Source of the DNA: Sympetrum striolatum
Taxonomy: Eukaryota > Arthropoda > Insecta > Odonata > Libellulidae
Assembly: GCA_947579665.1 (NCBI GenBank)
Contig: OX388341.1
Location: 4,526,001 to 4,590,000 of the forward strand
DNA length: 64,000 nucleotides
Reading direction: 5' to 3'
This document shows positions 10,774-21,889 of the stretch, piece after piece. A program made the translations under genes and the position numbers. The notes beneath the pieces are model-generated. The model had not been told where the DNA came from and searched no databases. It worked only from the letters and a program-made list of their open reading frames with translations. Every line of letters starts with the position of its first letter. Position 1 is the first letter of the stretch.

Positions 10774-11089
10774 AGAGCGCCCACAAAGTACATAACGGCT
10801 ACTTCCGGTTTATCGGTATTTCACGAATAACTCCTAATCAACCGGTGATACAAAAATATGTTAAATACAAAAGTTATAGTAAATTACATTATCTAAAACT
10901 TTTATAAGTAATACAATGCACGTATATATCATATTTATGGAGATATTTTGAAAACCGGAAATGAGCTATAATGAATGAAGCTCGACTTCCGGTCAACCGA
11001 TTTACTCCAAAAACTAATCAACTCTGACAGCACACACCACAGTACTATATACGAAGTTTGGTATTAATACGACCAATAGTTTTTACGAT
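10774..11089 (+). repeat. Internal tandem repeat unit 2 of the insertion (316 bp)
   Basis: Second tandem copy, again starting AGAGCGCCCACAAAGTACAT. A third start (AGAGCGCCCAATAA) at 11090 runs straight into the CA microsatellite, so the array ends with a stub of a third unit. Tandem core repeats next to a microsatellite are typical of HINE-like elements. Confidence 0.85.
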
Positions 11090-11102
11090 AGAGCGCCCAA
11101 TA

Positions 11103-11119
11103 ACACACACACACATACA

Positions 11120-11170
<51 letters not shown>

Positions 11171-11174
11171 ACAG
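11103..11174 (+). repeat. (CA)n microsatellite within the insertion
   Basis: About 70 bp of AC dinucleotides, interrupted by TACAG after the first nine or so repeats and by single T substitutions near the end (ACATACACACAGACA). It sits between the stub of the third core repeat and the 3' tail of the element. Confidence 0.95.
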
Positions 11175-11267
11175 ACATCATTCCGAAAATAGTCAAAACG
11201 TGTTCTAGGGACCCCAAAACATGTATTTCCGTTGAAATCTCGAAGTCGAATTTTTTCATGAAAACAA
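11175..11267 (+). other. 3' tail of the insertion
   Basis: About 90 bp of unique, mixed-composition sequence, including ATTCCGAAAATAGTC, CTAGGGACCCCAAAAC and CGAAGTCGAATTTTTTCATG, immediately before the terminal hairpin. In Helentron-type elements the 3' end is the best conserved part, so this segment is the one most likely to find relatives elsewhere. No coding potential is seen. Confidence 0.55.
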
Positions 11268-11300
11268 TACTTTCTCTATACTTCGTATATGGAGAAAGTA
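11268..11300 (+). other. 3'-terminal hairpin of the insertion
   Basis: TACTTTCTCTATA pairs with TATATGGAGAAAGTA over 13 positions with one T-G mismatch and a 7-nt loop starting CTTCG. The right arm (11286-11299) is the exact inverse of the 5' subterminal repeat at 10267. A hairpin right at the 3' border is the expected termination signal of rolling-circle elements. The canonical Helitron CTRR end is absent, which fits Helentrons better than classic Helitrons. Confidence 0.75.
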
Positions 11301-14300
11301 AAAAGGGGATAAAAATTGAAATTTCGCTAAAATTCTCTGTTATTGATGCTTTTTTTTATCAAAATGCAAGAAAATGACGAAAATTAAGGAAAAAAAGGGG
11401 ATAAAAATTGAATTTTCGTTAAAATTCTCCGTTTTCGACGCTTTTCTTGATCAAAATGCAAGAAAATGACGAAAATTAAGGAAAAAAAGGGGTTTAAATT
11501 GATAGATCGCTAAAATTCTCCGTTTTCGACGTTATTTTTGATCAAAATGCAAGAAAATGACGAAAATTTAGGAAAAAAAGGGGATTAAAATTGATAAATC
11601 GCAAAAACTCTCCGTTTTCGATACTTTTTTTGATCAAAATGCAAGAAAATGACGAAAATTAAGGAAAAAAAGGGGATAAAAATTGAAATTTCGCTAAAAT
11701 CTTCAGTTTTCGATGCGTTTTTTGATGATAAATCAAGAAAAGGACGAAAATTAAGGAAAAAAAGGGGATAAAAATTGAAATTTCGCTAAAATTCTCCGTT
11801 TTTGATGCTTTTCTTTATCAAAAAGCAAGAAAATGACGAAAATTAAGGTAGAAAATGGGATAAAAATTGAAATTTCGCTAAAATTCTCAGTTTTTGATGC
11901 TTTTTTTGATCAAAATGCAAGAAAATGACGAAAATTAAGGAAGAAAGGGGAGTAAAATTGATAAATCGCTAAAATTCTCCGTTTTCGGTGCTTTTCTTGA
12001 TCAAAATGCAAGAAAATGACGAAAATTAAGGAAAAAAAGGGGATAAAAATGGAAATTTCGCTAAAATCTTCTGTTTTCGATGCTTTTTTTGATCATAAAT
12101 CAAGAAAAGGACGAAAATTAAGGAAAAAAACTGGATAAGAATTTAAATTTCGCTAAAATTCACAGTATTCGATCCTTGTTTTGATCAGAATGCAAGAAAA
12201 TTACGAGAATTGAGGAAAAAAAGGGGATCAAAATTCTCAGTTATCCATGCTTTTTTTGATCAAAATGCAAGAAAATGACGGAAATTAAAGAAAAAAAGGG
12301 GATAAAAATTGAAATTTCGCTAAAATTCTCCGTTTTCGTTGCTTTTTCTGATTATAATACAAGAAAATGACGAAAATTAAGGAAAAAAAGGGGGTGAAAA
12401 ATGAAATTTCGCTAAAATTCTCCGTTTTCGATGCTTTTTCTGATCAAAATGCAAGAAAATGACGAAAATTAATGGAAAAAAGGGGATAAAAATTGAAATT
12501 TTGCCAAAATCTTCAGTTTTCGATGCTTTTTTTGATCATAAATCAAGAAAAGGACGAAAATTAAGGAAAAAAAAGGAATAAAAATTGAAATTTCGCTAAA
12601 ATTCTCTGTTATTGATGCTTTTTTTTTATCAAAATGCAAGAAAATGACGAAAATTAAGGAAAAAAAGGGGATAAAAATTGAATTTTCGTTAAAATTCTCC
12701 GTTTTCGACGCTTTTCTTGATCAAAATGCAAGAAAATGACGAAAATTAAGGAAAAAAAGGGGTTTAAATTGATAAATCGCTAAAATTCTCCGTTTTCGAC
12801 GTTATTTTTGATCAAAATTTAAGAAAATGACGAAAATTTAGGAAAAAAAGGGGATTAAAATTGATAAATCGCAAAAATTCTCCGTTTTCGATAGTTTTTT
12901 TGATCAAAATGCAAGAAAATGACGAAAATTAAGGAAAAAAAGGGGTTTAAATTGATAAATCGCTAAAATTCTCCGCTTTCGATGCCTTTTTTGATCATAA
13001 ATCAAGAAAAGGACGAAAATTAAGGAAAAAAAGGGGATAACAATTGAAATTTTGCTAAAATTCTCCTTTTTTGATGCTTTTCTTTATCAAAAAGCAAGAA
13101 AATGACGAAAATTAAGGAAGAAAATGGGATAAAAATTGAAATTTCGCTAAAATTCTCAGTTTTTGATGCTTTTTTTGATCAAAATGCATGAAAATGACGA
13201 AAATTAAGGGCAAAAGGGGAGTAAAATTGATAAATCGCTAAAATTCTCCGTTTTCGGTGCTTTTCTTGATCAAAATGCAAGAAAATGACGAAAATTAAGG
13301 AAAAAAAGGGGATAAAAATGGAAATTTCGCTAAAATCTTCTGTTTTCGATGTTTTTTTGATCATAAATTAAGAAAATGACGAAAATTAAGGAAAAAAAGG
13401 GGTATAAAATTAAATTTCGCTAAAATTCTCCGTTTTCGATGCTTTTTTTGATCAAAATGCAAGAAAATGACGAAAATTAAGGAAAAAAAGGGGACTAAAA
13501 TTGAAATTTCGCTAAAATTCTCAGTTTTCGATCCTTTTTTTGATCAAAATGCAAGAAAATGACGAGAATTAAGGAAAAAAAGGGGATAAAAATTCTCAGT
13601 TTTCCATGCTTTTTTTTATCAAAATGCAAGAAAATGACGAAAATTAAAGAAAAAAAGGGGATAAAAATAGAAATTTCGCTAAAATTCTCCGTTTCTGATG
13701 CTTTTCTTTATCAAAAAGCAAGAAAATGACGATAATTAAGGAAAAAAATGGGATAAAAATTGAAATTTCGCTAAAATTCTCCGTTTTCGACGCTTTTCTT
13801 GATCAAAATGCAAGAAAATGACGAAATTAAGGAAAAAAAGGGGTTTAAATTGATAAATCAATAAAATTCTCCGTTTTCGACGCTTTTCTTGATCAAAATG
13901 CAAGAAAATGACGGAAATTAAGGAAAAAAAGGTGTTTAAATTGATAAATCGCTAAAGTTCTCCGTTTTCGACGCTATTTTTGATAATTATGCAAGAAAAT
14001 GACGAAAATTTAGGAAAAAAAGGGAATCAAAATTGATAAATCGCTAAAATTCTCCGTTTTCGACGCTTTTCTTGATCAAAATGCAAGAAAATGACGGAAA
14101 TTAAGGAAAAAAAGGTGTTTAAATTGAGAAATCGCTAACTTTCTCCGTTCTCGATGCTTTTTTTATCAAAATGCAAGAAAATGACGATAATTAAGGAAAA
14201 AAAGGGGATAAAAATTGAAATTTCGCTAAAATCTTCTGTTTTTCGATGCTTTTTTTATCATAAATCAAGAAAAGGACAAAAATTAAGGAAAAAAAGGGGA

Positions 14301-17300
14301 TAAGATTGAAATTTCGCTAAAATTCTCCGTTTTTGATGCTTTTCTTTATCAAAAAGCAAGAAAATGACGAAAATTAAGGAAAAAAATGGGATAAAAATTG
14401 AAATTTCGCTAAAATTCTCCGTTTTCGTTGCTTTTTCTGATCAAAATGCAAGAAAATGACGAAAATTAAGGAAAAAAAGGGGGTGAAAAATGAAATTTCG
14501 CTAAAATTCTCCGTTTTCGATGCTTTTTTTGATCAAAATGCAAGAAATTGACGAAAATTAATGGAAAAAAGGTGATAAAAATTGAAATTTCGCTACAATT
14601 CTCCGTTTTCGATCCTTTTTTTGATCAAAATGCAAGAAAACTACGAAAATTAATGGAAAAAAGGGGATAAAAATTGAAATTTCACCAAAATCTTCAGTTT
14701 TCGATGCTTTTTTTGATCATAAATCAAGAAAAGGACGAAAATTAAGGAAAAAAAGGGGATAAGATTGAAATTTCGCTAAAATTCTCCGTTTTTGATGCTT
14801 TTCTTTATCAAAAAGCAAGAAAATGACGAAAATTAAGGAAAATAAATGGGATAAAAATTGAAATTTCGCTAAAATTCTCAGTTTTTGATGCTTTTTTTGA
14901 TCAAAATGCAAGAAAATGACGAAAATTAAGGAAAAAAAGGGGTAAAAAATTGAAATTTCGCTAAAATTATCCGTTTTCGATGCTTTTTGTGATCAAAATG
15001 CAAGGAAATTACGAAAATTAAGGAAAAAAGGGGAATAAAATTGATAAATCGCTAAAATTCTCCGTTTTCGATCCTTTTTTTGATCAAAATGCAAGATAAT
15101 GACGAAATTTAATGGAAAAAAGGGGATAAAAATGGAAATTTCGCTAAAATCTTCTGTTTTCGATGCTTTTTTTGATCATAAATCAAGAAAAGGACGAAAA
15201 TTAAGGAAAAAAAGGGGGAAAGAATTTAAATTTCGCTAAAATTCACAGTATTCGATCCTTGTTTTGATCAAAATGCAAGAAAATTACGAGAATTGAGGAA
15301 AAAAAGGGGATCAAAATTCTCAGTTATCCATGCTTTTTTTGATCAAAATGCAAGAAAATGACGGAAATTAAAGAAAAAAAGGGGATAAAAATTGAAATTT
15401 CGCTAAAATTCTCCGTTTTCGTTGCTTTTTCTGATTATAATACAAGAAAATGACGAAAATTAAGGAAAAAAAGGGGGTGAAAAATGAAATTTCGCTAAAA
15501 TTCTCCGTTTTCGATGCTTTTTTTGATCAAAATGCAAGAAAATGACGAAAATTAATGGAAAAAAAGGGATGAAAATTGAAATTTCACAAAAATTCTCCGT
15601 TTTCGATGCTTTTTCTGATCAAAATGCAAGAAAATGACGAAAATTAATGGAAAAAAGGGGATAAAAATTGAAATTTCGCCAAAATCTTCAGTTTTCGATG
15701 CTTTTTTTGATCATAAATCAAGAAAAGGACGAAAATTAAGGAAAAAAAGGGGATAAAAATTGAATTTTCGTTAAAATTCTCCGTTTTCGACGCTTTTCTT
15801 GATCAAAATGCAAGAAAATGACGAAAATTAAGGAAAAAAAGGGGTTTAAATTGATAAATCGCTAAAATTCTCCGTTTTCGACGTTATTTTTGATCAAAAT
15901 TTAAGAAAATGACGAAAATTTAGGAAAAAAAGGGGATTAAAATTGATAAATCGCAAAAATTCTCCGTTTTCGATACTTTTTTTGATCAAAATGCAAGAAA
16001 ATGACGAAAATTAAGGAAAAAAAGGGGTTTAAATTGATAAATCGCTAAAATTCTCCGCTTTCGATGCCTTTTTTGATCATAAATCAAGAAAAGGACGAAA
16101 ATTAAGGAAAAAAAGGGGATAAAAATTGAAATTTTGCTAAAATTCTCCGTTTTTGATGCTTTTCTTTATCAAAAAGCAAGAAAATGACGAAAATTAAGGA
16201 AGAAAATGGGATAAAAATTGAAATTTCGCTAAAATTCTCAGTTTTTGATGCTTTTTTTGATCAAAATGCATGAAAATGACGAAAATTAAGGAAAAAAGGG
16301 GAGTAAAATTGATAAATCGCTAAAATTCTCCGTTTTCGACGCTATTTTTGATCATTATGCAAGAAAATGACGAAAATTTAGGAAAAAAAGGGAATTAAAA
16401 TTGATAAATCGCTAAAATTCTCCGTTTTCGATCCTTTTTTTGATCAAAATGCAAGAAAATGACGAGAATTAAGGAAAAAAAGGGGATAAAAATTCCCAGT
16501 TTTCCATGCTTTTTTGATCAAAATGCAAGAAAATGACAAAAATTAATGGAGAAAAGGGGATAAAAATTGAAATTTCGCAAAAATTCTCCGTTTTCGATGC
16601 TTTTTCTGATCAAAATGCAAGAAAATGACAAAAATTGAGAAAAAAAAGGGGGTTAAAATTGAAATTTAGCTAAAATTCTCCGTTTTCGATGCTTTTTTTG
16701 ATCAAAATGCAAGAAAATGACGAAAATTAAGGAAAAAAAGGGGATAAAAATTGAAATTTCGCTAAAATTCTCTGTTATTGATGCTTTTTTTTATCAAAAT
16801 GCAAGAAAATGACGAAAATTAAGGAAAAAAAGGGGATAAAAATTGAATTTTCGTTAAAATTCTCCGTTTTCGACGCTTTTCTTGATCAAAATGCAAGAAA
16901 ATGACGAAAATTAAGGAAAAAAAGGGGTTTAAATTGATAGATCGCTAAAGTTCTCCGTTTTCGACGCTATTTTTGATCATTATGCAAGAAAATGACGAAA
17001 ATTTAGGAAAAAAAGGGAATCAAAATTGATAAATCGCTAAAATTCTTCGTTTTCGACGCTTTTCTTGATCAATATGCAAGAAAATGACGAAAATTAAGGA
17101 AAAAAAGGGGTTTAAATTGATAAATCGCTAAAATTCTCCGTTTGCGATGCTTTTTTTATCAAAATGCAAGAAAATGACGAAAATTAAGGAAAAAAAGGGG
17201 ATAAAAATGGAAATTTCGCTAAAATCTTCAGTTTTCGATGCGTTTTTTGATCATAAATCAAGAAAAGGACGAAAATTAAGGAAAAAAAGGGGATAAAAAT

Positions 17301-17330
17301 TGAAATTTCGCTAAAATTCTCCGTTTTTGA

Positions 17331-18692
17331 TGCTTTTCTTTATCAAAAAGCAAGAAAATGACGAAAATTAAGGAAGAAAATGGGATAAAAATTGAAATTT
17401 CGCTAAAATTCTCAGTTATTGATGCTTTTTTTGATCAAAATGCAAGAAAATGACGAAAATTAAGGAAGAAAGGGGAGTAAAATTGATAAATCGCTAAAAT
17501 TCTCCGTTTTCGGTGCTTTTCTTGATCAAAATGCAAGAAAATGACGAAAATTAAGGAAAAAAAGGGGATAAAAATGGAAATTTCGCTAAAATCTTCTGTT
17601 TTCGATGCTTATTTTGATCATAAATCAAGAAAAGGACGAAAATTAAGGAAAAAAAGGGGATAAGAATTTAAATTTCGCTAAAATTCACAGTATTCGATCC
17701 TTGTTTTGATCAAAATGCAAGAAAATTACGAGAATTGAGGAAAAAAAGGGGATCAAAATACTCAGTTATCCATGCTTTTTTTGATCAAAATGCAAGAAAA
17801 TGACGGAAATTAAAGAAAAAAAGGGGATAAAAATTGAAATTTCGCTAAAATTCTCCGTTTTCGTTGCTTTTTCTGATTATAATACAAGAAAATGACGAAA
17901 ATTAAGGAAAAAAAGGGGGTGAAAAATGAAATTTCGCTAAAATTCTCCGTTTTCGATGCTTTTTTTGATCAAAATGCAAGAAAATGACGAAAATTAATGG
18001 AAAAAAAGGGATAAAAATTGAAATTTCACAAAAATTCTCCGTTTTCGATGCTTTTTCTGATCAAAATGCAAGAAAATGACGAAAATTAAGGAAAAAAAGG
18101 GGGTGAAAAATGAAATTTCGCTAAAATTCTCCGTTTTCGATGCTTTTTTTGATCAAAATGCAAGAAAATGACGAAAATTAATGGAAAAAAAGGGATAAAA
18201 ATTGAAATTTCACAAAAATTCTCCGTTTTCGATGCTTTTTTTGATCATAAATCAAGAAAAGGACGAAAATTAAGGAAAAAAAAGGGATAAAAATTGAAAT
18301 TTCGCTAAAATTCTCTGTTATTGATGCTTTTTTTTTATCAAAATGCAAGAAAATGACGAAAATTTAGGAAAAAAAGGGGATAAAAATTGAATTTTCGTTA
18401 AAATTCTCCGTTTTCGACGCTTTTCTTGATCAAAATGCAAGAAAATGACGTTAATTAAGGAAAAAAAGGGGTTTAAATTGATAAATCGCTAAAATTCTCC
18501 GTTTTCGACGTTATTTTTGATCAAAATGCAAGAAAATGACGAAAATTTAGGAAAAAAAAGGGGATTAAAATTGATAAATCGCAAAAATTCTCCGTTTTCG
18601 ATACTTTTTTTGATCAAAATGCAAGAAAATGACGAAAATTAAGGAAAAAAAGGGGTTTAAATTGATAAATCGCTAAAATTCTCCGCTTTCGA
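17331..18692 (+). repeat. 1,362-bp tandem duplication, copy 1
   Basis: Constant offset of 1,362 bp at every landmark checked, including the private variants CTCAGTTATTGATGC (17411) and GACGTTAATTAAGG (18448). I noticed no differences between the copies by eye, so the event is recent or assembly-related. The joint with copy 2 lies in CGCTTTCGATGC, followed by TTTTCTTTATC. Confidence 0.85.
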
Positions 18693-20054
18693 TGCTTTTC
18701 TTTATCAAAAAGCAAGAAAATGACGAAAATTAAGGAAGAAAATGGGATAAAAATTGAAATTTCGCTAAAATTCTCAGTTATTGATGCTTTTTTTGATCAA
18801 AATGCAAGAAAATGACGAAAATTAAGGAAGAAAGGGGAGTAAAATTGATAAATCGCTAAAATTCTCCGTTTTCGGTGCTTTTCTTGATCAAAATGCAAGA
18901 AAATGACGAAAATTAAGGAAAAAAAGGGGATAAAAATGGAAATTTCGCTAAAATCTTCTGTTTTCGATGCTTATTTTGATCATAAATCAAGAAAAGGACG
19001 AAAATTAAGGAAAAAAAGGGGATAAGAATTTAAATTTCGCTAAAATTCACAGTATTCGATCCTTGTTTTGATCAAAATGCAAGAAAATTACGAGAATTGA
19101 GGAAAAAAAGGGGATCAAAATACTCAGTTATCCATGCTTTTTTTGATCAAAATGCAAGAAAATGACGGAAATTAAAGAAAAAAAGGGGATAAAAATTGAA
19201 ATTTCGCTAAAATTCTCCGTTTTCGTTGCTTTTTCTGATTATAATACAAGAAAATGACGAAAATTAAGGAAAAAAAGGGGGTGAAAAATGAAATTTCGCT
19301 AAAATTCTCCGTTTTCGATGCTTTTTTTGATCAAAATGCAAGAAAATGACGAAAATTAATGGAAAAAAAGGGATAAAAATTGAAATTTCACAAAAATTCT
19401 CCGTTTTCGATGCTTTTTCTGATCAAAATGCAAGAAAATGACGAAAATTAAGGAAAAAAAGGGGGTGAAAAATGAAATTTCGCTAAAATTCTCCGTTTTC
19501 GATGCTTTTTTTGATCAAAATGCAAGAAAATGACGAAAATTAATGGAAAAAAAGGGATAAAAATTGAAATTTCACAAAAATTCTCCGTTTTCGATGCTTT
19601 TTTTGATCATAAATCAAGAAAAGGACGAAAATTAAGGAAAAAAAAGGGATAAAAATTGAAATTTCGCTAAAATTCTCTGTTATTGATGCTTTTTTTTTAT
19701 CAAAATGCAAGAAAATGACGAAAATTTAGGAAAAAAAGGGGATAAAAATTGAATTTTCGTTAAAATTCTCCGTTTTCGACGCTTTTCTTGATCAAAATGC
19801 AAGAAAATGACGTTAATTAAGGAAAAAAAGGGGTTTAAATTGATAAATCGCTAAAATTCTCCGTTTTCGACGTTATTTTTGATCAAAATGCAAGAAAATG
19901 ACGAAAATTTAGGAAAAAAAAGGGGATTAAAATTGATAAATCGCAAAAATTCTCCGTTTTCGATACTTTTTTTGATCAAAATGCAAGAAAATGACGAAAA
20001 TTAAGGAAAAAAAGGGGTTTAAATTGATAAATCGCTAAAATTCTCCGCTTTCGA
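18693..20054 (+). repeat. 1,362-bp tandem duplication, copy 2
   Basis: Exact-looking repeat of 17331-18692. After it, at 20055, the sequence continues with GATGCCTTTTTTGATC, the normal continuation seen in the other super-repeat copies. The event is therefore a simple tandem gain of about 15 monomers by out-of-register exchange. Confidence 0.85.
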
Positions 20055-21800
20055 TGCCTTTTTTGATCATAAATCAAGAAAAGGACGAAAATTAAGGAAA
20101 AAAAGGGGATAAAAATTGAAATTTTGCTAAAATTCTCCGTTTTTGATGCTTTTCTTTATCAAAAAGCAAGAAAATGACGAAAATTAAGGAAGAAAATGGG
20201 ATAAAAATTGAAATTTCGCTAAAATTCTCAGTTTTTGATGCTTTTTTTGATCAAAATGCATGAAAATGACGAAAATTAAGGAAAAAAGGGGAGTAAAATT
20301 GATAAATCGCTAAAATTCTCCGTTTTCGGTGCTTTTCTTGATCAAAATGCAAGAAAATGACGAAAATTAAGGAAAAAAAGGGGATAAAAATAGAAATTTC
20401 GCTAAAATCTTCTGTTTTCGATGCTTTTTTTGATCATAAATCAAGAAAATTACGAAAATTAAGGAAAAAAAGGGGTATAAAATTAAATTTCGCTAAAATT
20501 CTCCGTTTTCGATGCTTTTTTTGATCAAAATGCAAGAAAATGACGAAAATTAAGGAAAAAAAGGGGACTAAAATTGAAATTTCGCTAAATTCTCAGTTTT
20601 CGATCCTTTTTTTGATCAAAATGCAAGAAAATGACGAGAATTAAGGAAAAAAAGGGGATTAAAATTCTCAGTTTTCCATGCTTTTTTTTATCAAAATGCA
20701 AGAAAATGACGAAAATTAAAGAAAAAAAGGGGATAAAAATAGAAATTTCGCTAAAATTCTCCGTTTCTGATGCTTTTCTTTATCAAAAAGCAAGAAAATG
20801 ACGATAATTAAGGAAAAATATGGGATAAAAATTGAAATTTCGCTAAAATTCTCCGTTTTCGACGCTTTTCTTGATCAAAATGCAAGAAAATGACGAAATT
20901 AAGGAAAAAAAGGGGTTTAAATTGATAAATCAATAAAATTCTCCGTTTTCGACGCTTTTCTTGATCAAAATGCAAGAAAATGACGGAAATTAAGGAAAAA
21001 AAGGTGTTTAAATTGATAAATCGCTAAAGTTCTCCGTTTTCGACGCTATTTTTGATCATTATGCAAGAAAATGACGAAAATTTAGGAAAAAAAGGGAATC
21101 AAAATTGATAAATCGCTAAAATTCTTCGTTTTCGACGCTTTTCTTGATCAAAATGCAAGAAAATGACGGAAATTAAGGAAAAAAAGGTGTTTAAATTGAG
21201 AAATCGCTAACTTTCTCCGTTCTCGATGCTTTTTTTATCAAAATGCAAGAAAATGACGATAATTAAGGAAAAAAAGGGGATAAAAATTGAAATTTCGCTA
21301 AAATCTTCTGTTTTTCGATGCTTTTTTTGATCATAAATCAAGAAAAGGACAAAAATTAAGGAAAAAAAGGTGTTTAAATTGAGAAATCGCTAAAATTCTC
21401 CGTTTTTGATGCTTTTCTTTATCAAAATGCAAGAATATGACGAAAATTAAGGAAGAAAATGGGTTTAAATTGATAAATCGTTAAAGTTCTCCGTTTTCGA
21501 CGCTATTTTTGATCATTATGCAAGAAAATGACGAAAATTTAGGAAAAAAAGGGAATTAAAATTGATAAATCGCTAAAATTCTCCGTTTTCGATCCTTTTT
21601 TTGATCAAAATGCAAGAAAATGACGAGAATTAAGGAAAAACAGGGGATAAAAATTCCCAGTTTTCAATGCTTTTTTTATCAAAATTCAAGAAAATGACGA
21701 AAATTAAAGAAAAAAAGGGGGTAAAAATAGAAATTTCGCTAAAATTCTCCGTTTTCGTTGCTTTTTCTGATCAAAAGCAAGAAAATGACGAAAATTAAGA

Positions 21801-21889
21801 AATTAAGTGGAAAAAAATTGAAAATTTTCTAAAAATATCTAATTTGTTTCTGTTTTTCATAATATCTCGATAAAATAAGGAGAACTAAG
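21801..21889 (+). repeat. Diverged satellite monomer, type 2 (super-repeat copy 1)
   Basis: Same diverged unit as at 4258, with AAGTGG and GAGAACTAAG. It marks the last third of super-repeat copy 1. The equivalent unit in copy 2 is at 35635, offset 13,834 bp. Confidence 0.85.

Larger units (their letters stand above)
10247..11299 (+). mobile_element. Non-autonomous Helentron/DINE-1-like (HINE) insertion
   Basis: A unique non-satellite block splits one satellite monomer inside its A-run. Paralogous uninterrupted sites at 24126-24132, 38051-38057, 42909-42915 and 16733-16739 have GG, seven A, GGGG. Here six A precede and five follow the insert, so the net gain is 1,057 bp. The offset change from 13,885 (before) to 12,828 bp (after) against the 24-kb copy agrees. 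The architecture in order is: 20 bp, subterminal repeat ACTTTCTCCATATA, a unique segment with a hairpin, two 316-317 bp tandem repeats, a CA microsatellite, a conserved-looking tail, and a terminal hairpin whose last arm is the inverse of the subterminal repeat. Inset 5' inverted repeat, 3' hairpin, internal tandem repeats and insertion into an A/T run without a clear target duplication are known traits of Helentron-derived HINE/DINE-1 elements. No transposase, Rep or helicase is encoded. A foldback or MITE-type element with an AAAA duplication is the alternative. Confidence 0.65.

Noticed and set aside
11103..11174. Telomeric or independent microsatellite expansion
   Set aside because: The CA run lies between internal core repeats and the 3' tail of the same element, so it is annotated as part of it.
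10247..11299. Classic Helitron (5' TC and 3' CTRR)
   Set aside because: The left end does begin TC, but the right end is GAAAGTA with no CTRR, and the hairpin is at the very end rather than about 11 bp inside. The Helentron/HINE type fits better.
11268..11300. Rho-independent terminator
   Set aside because: The hairpin is AT-rich, not followed by a T-run on the plus strand, and lies at a mobile-element border in eukaryotic satellite. The terminal-hairpin explanation fits better.
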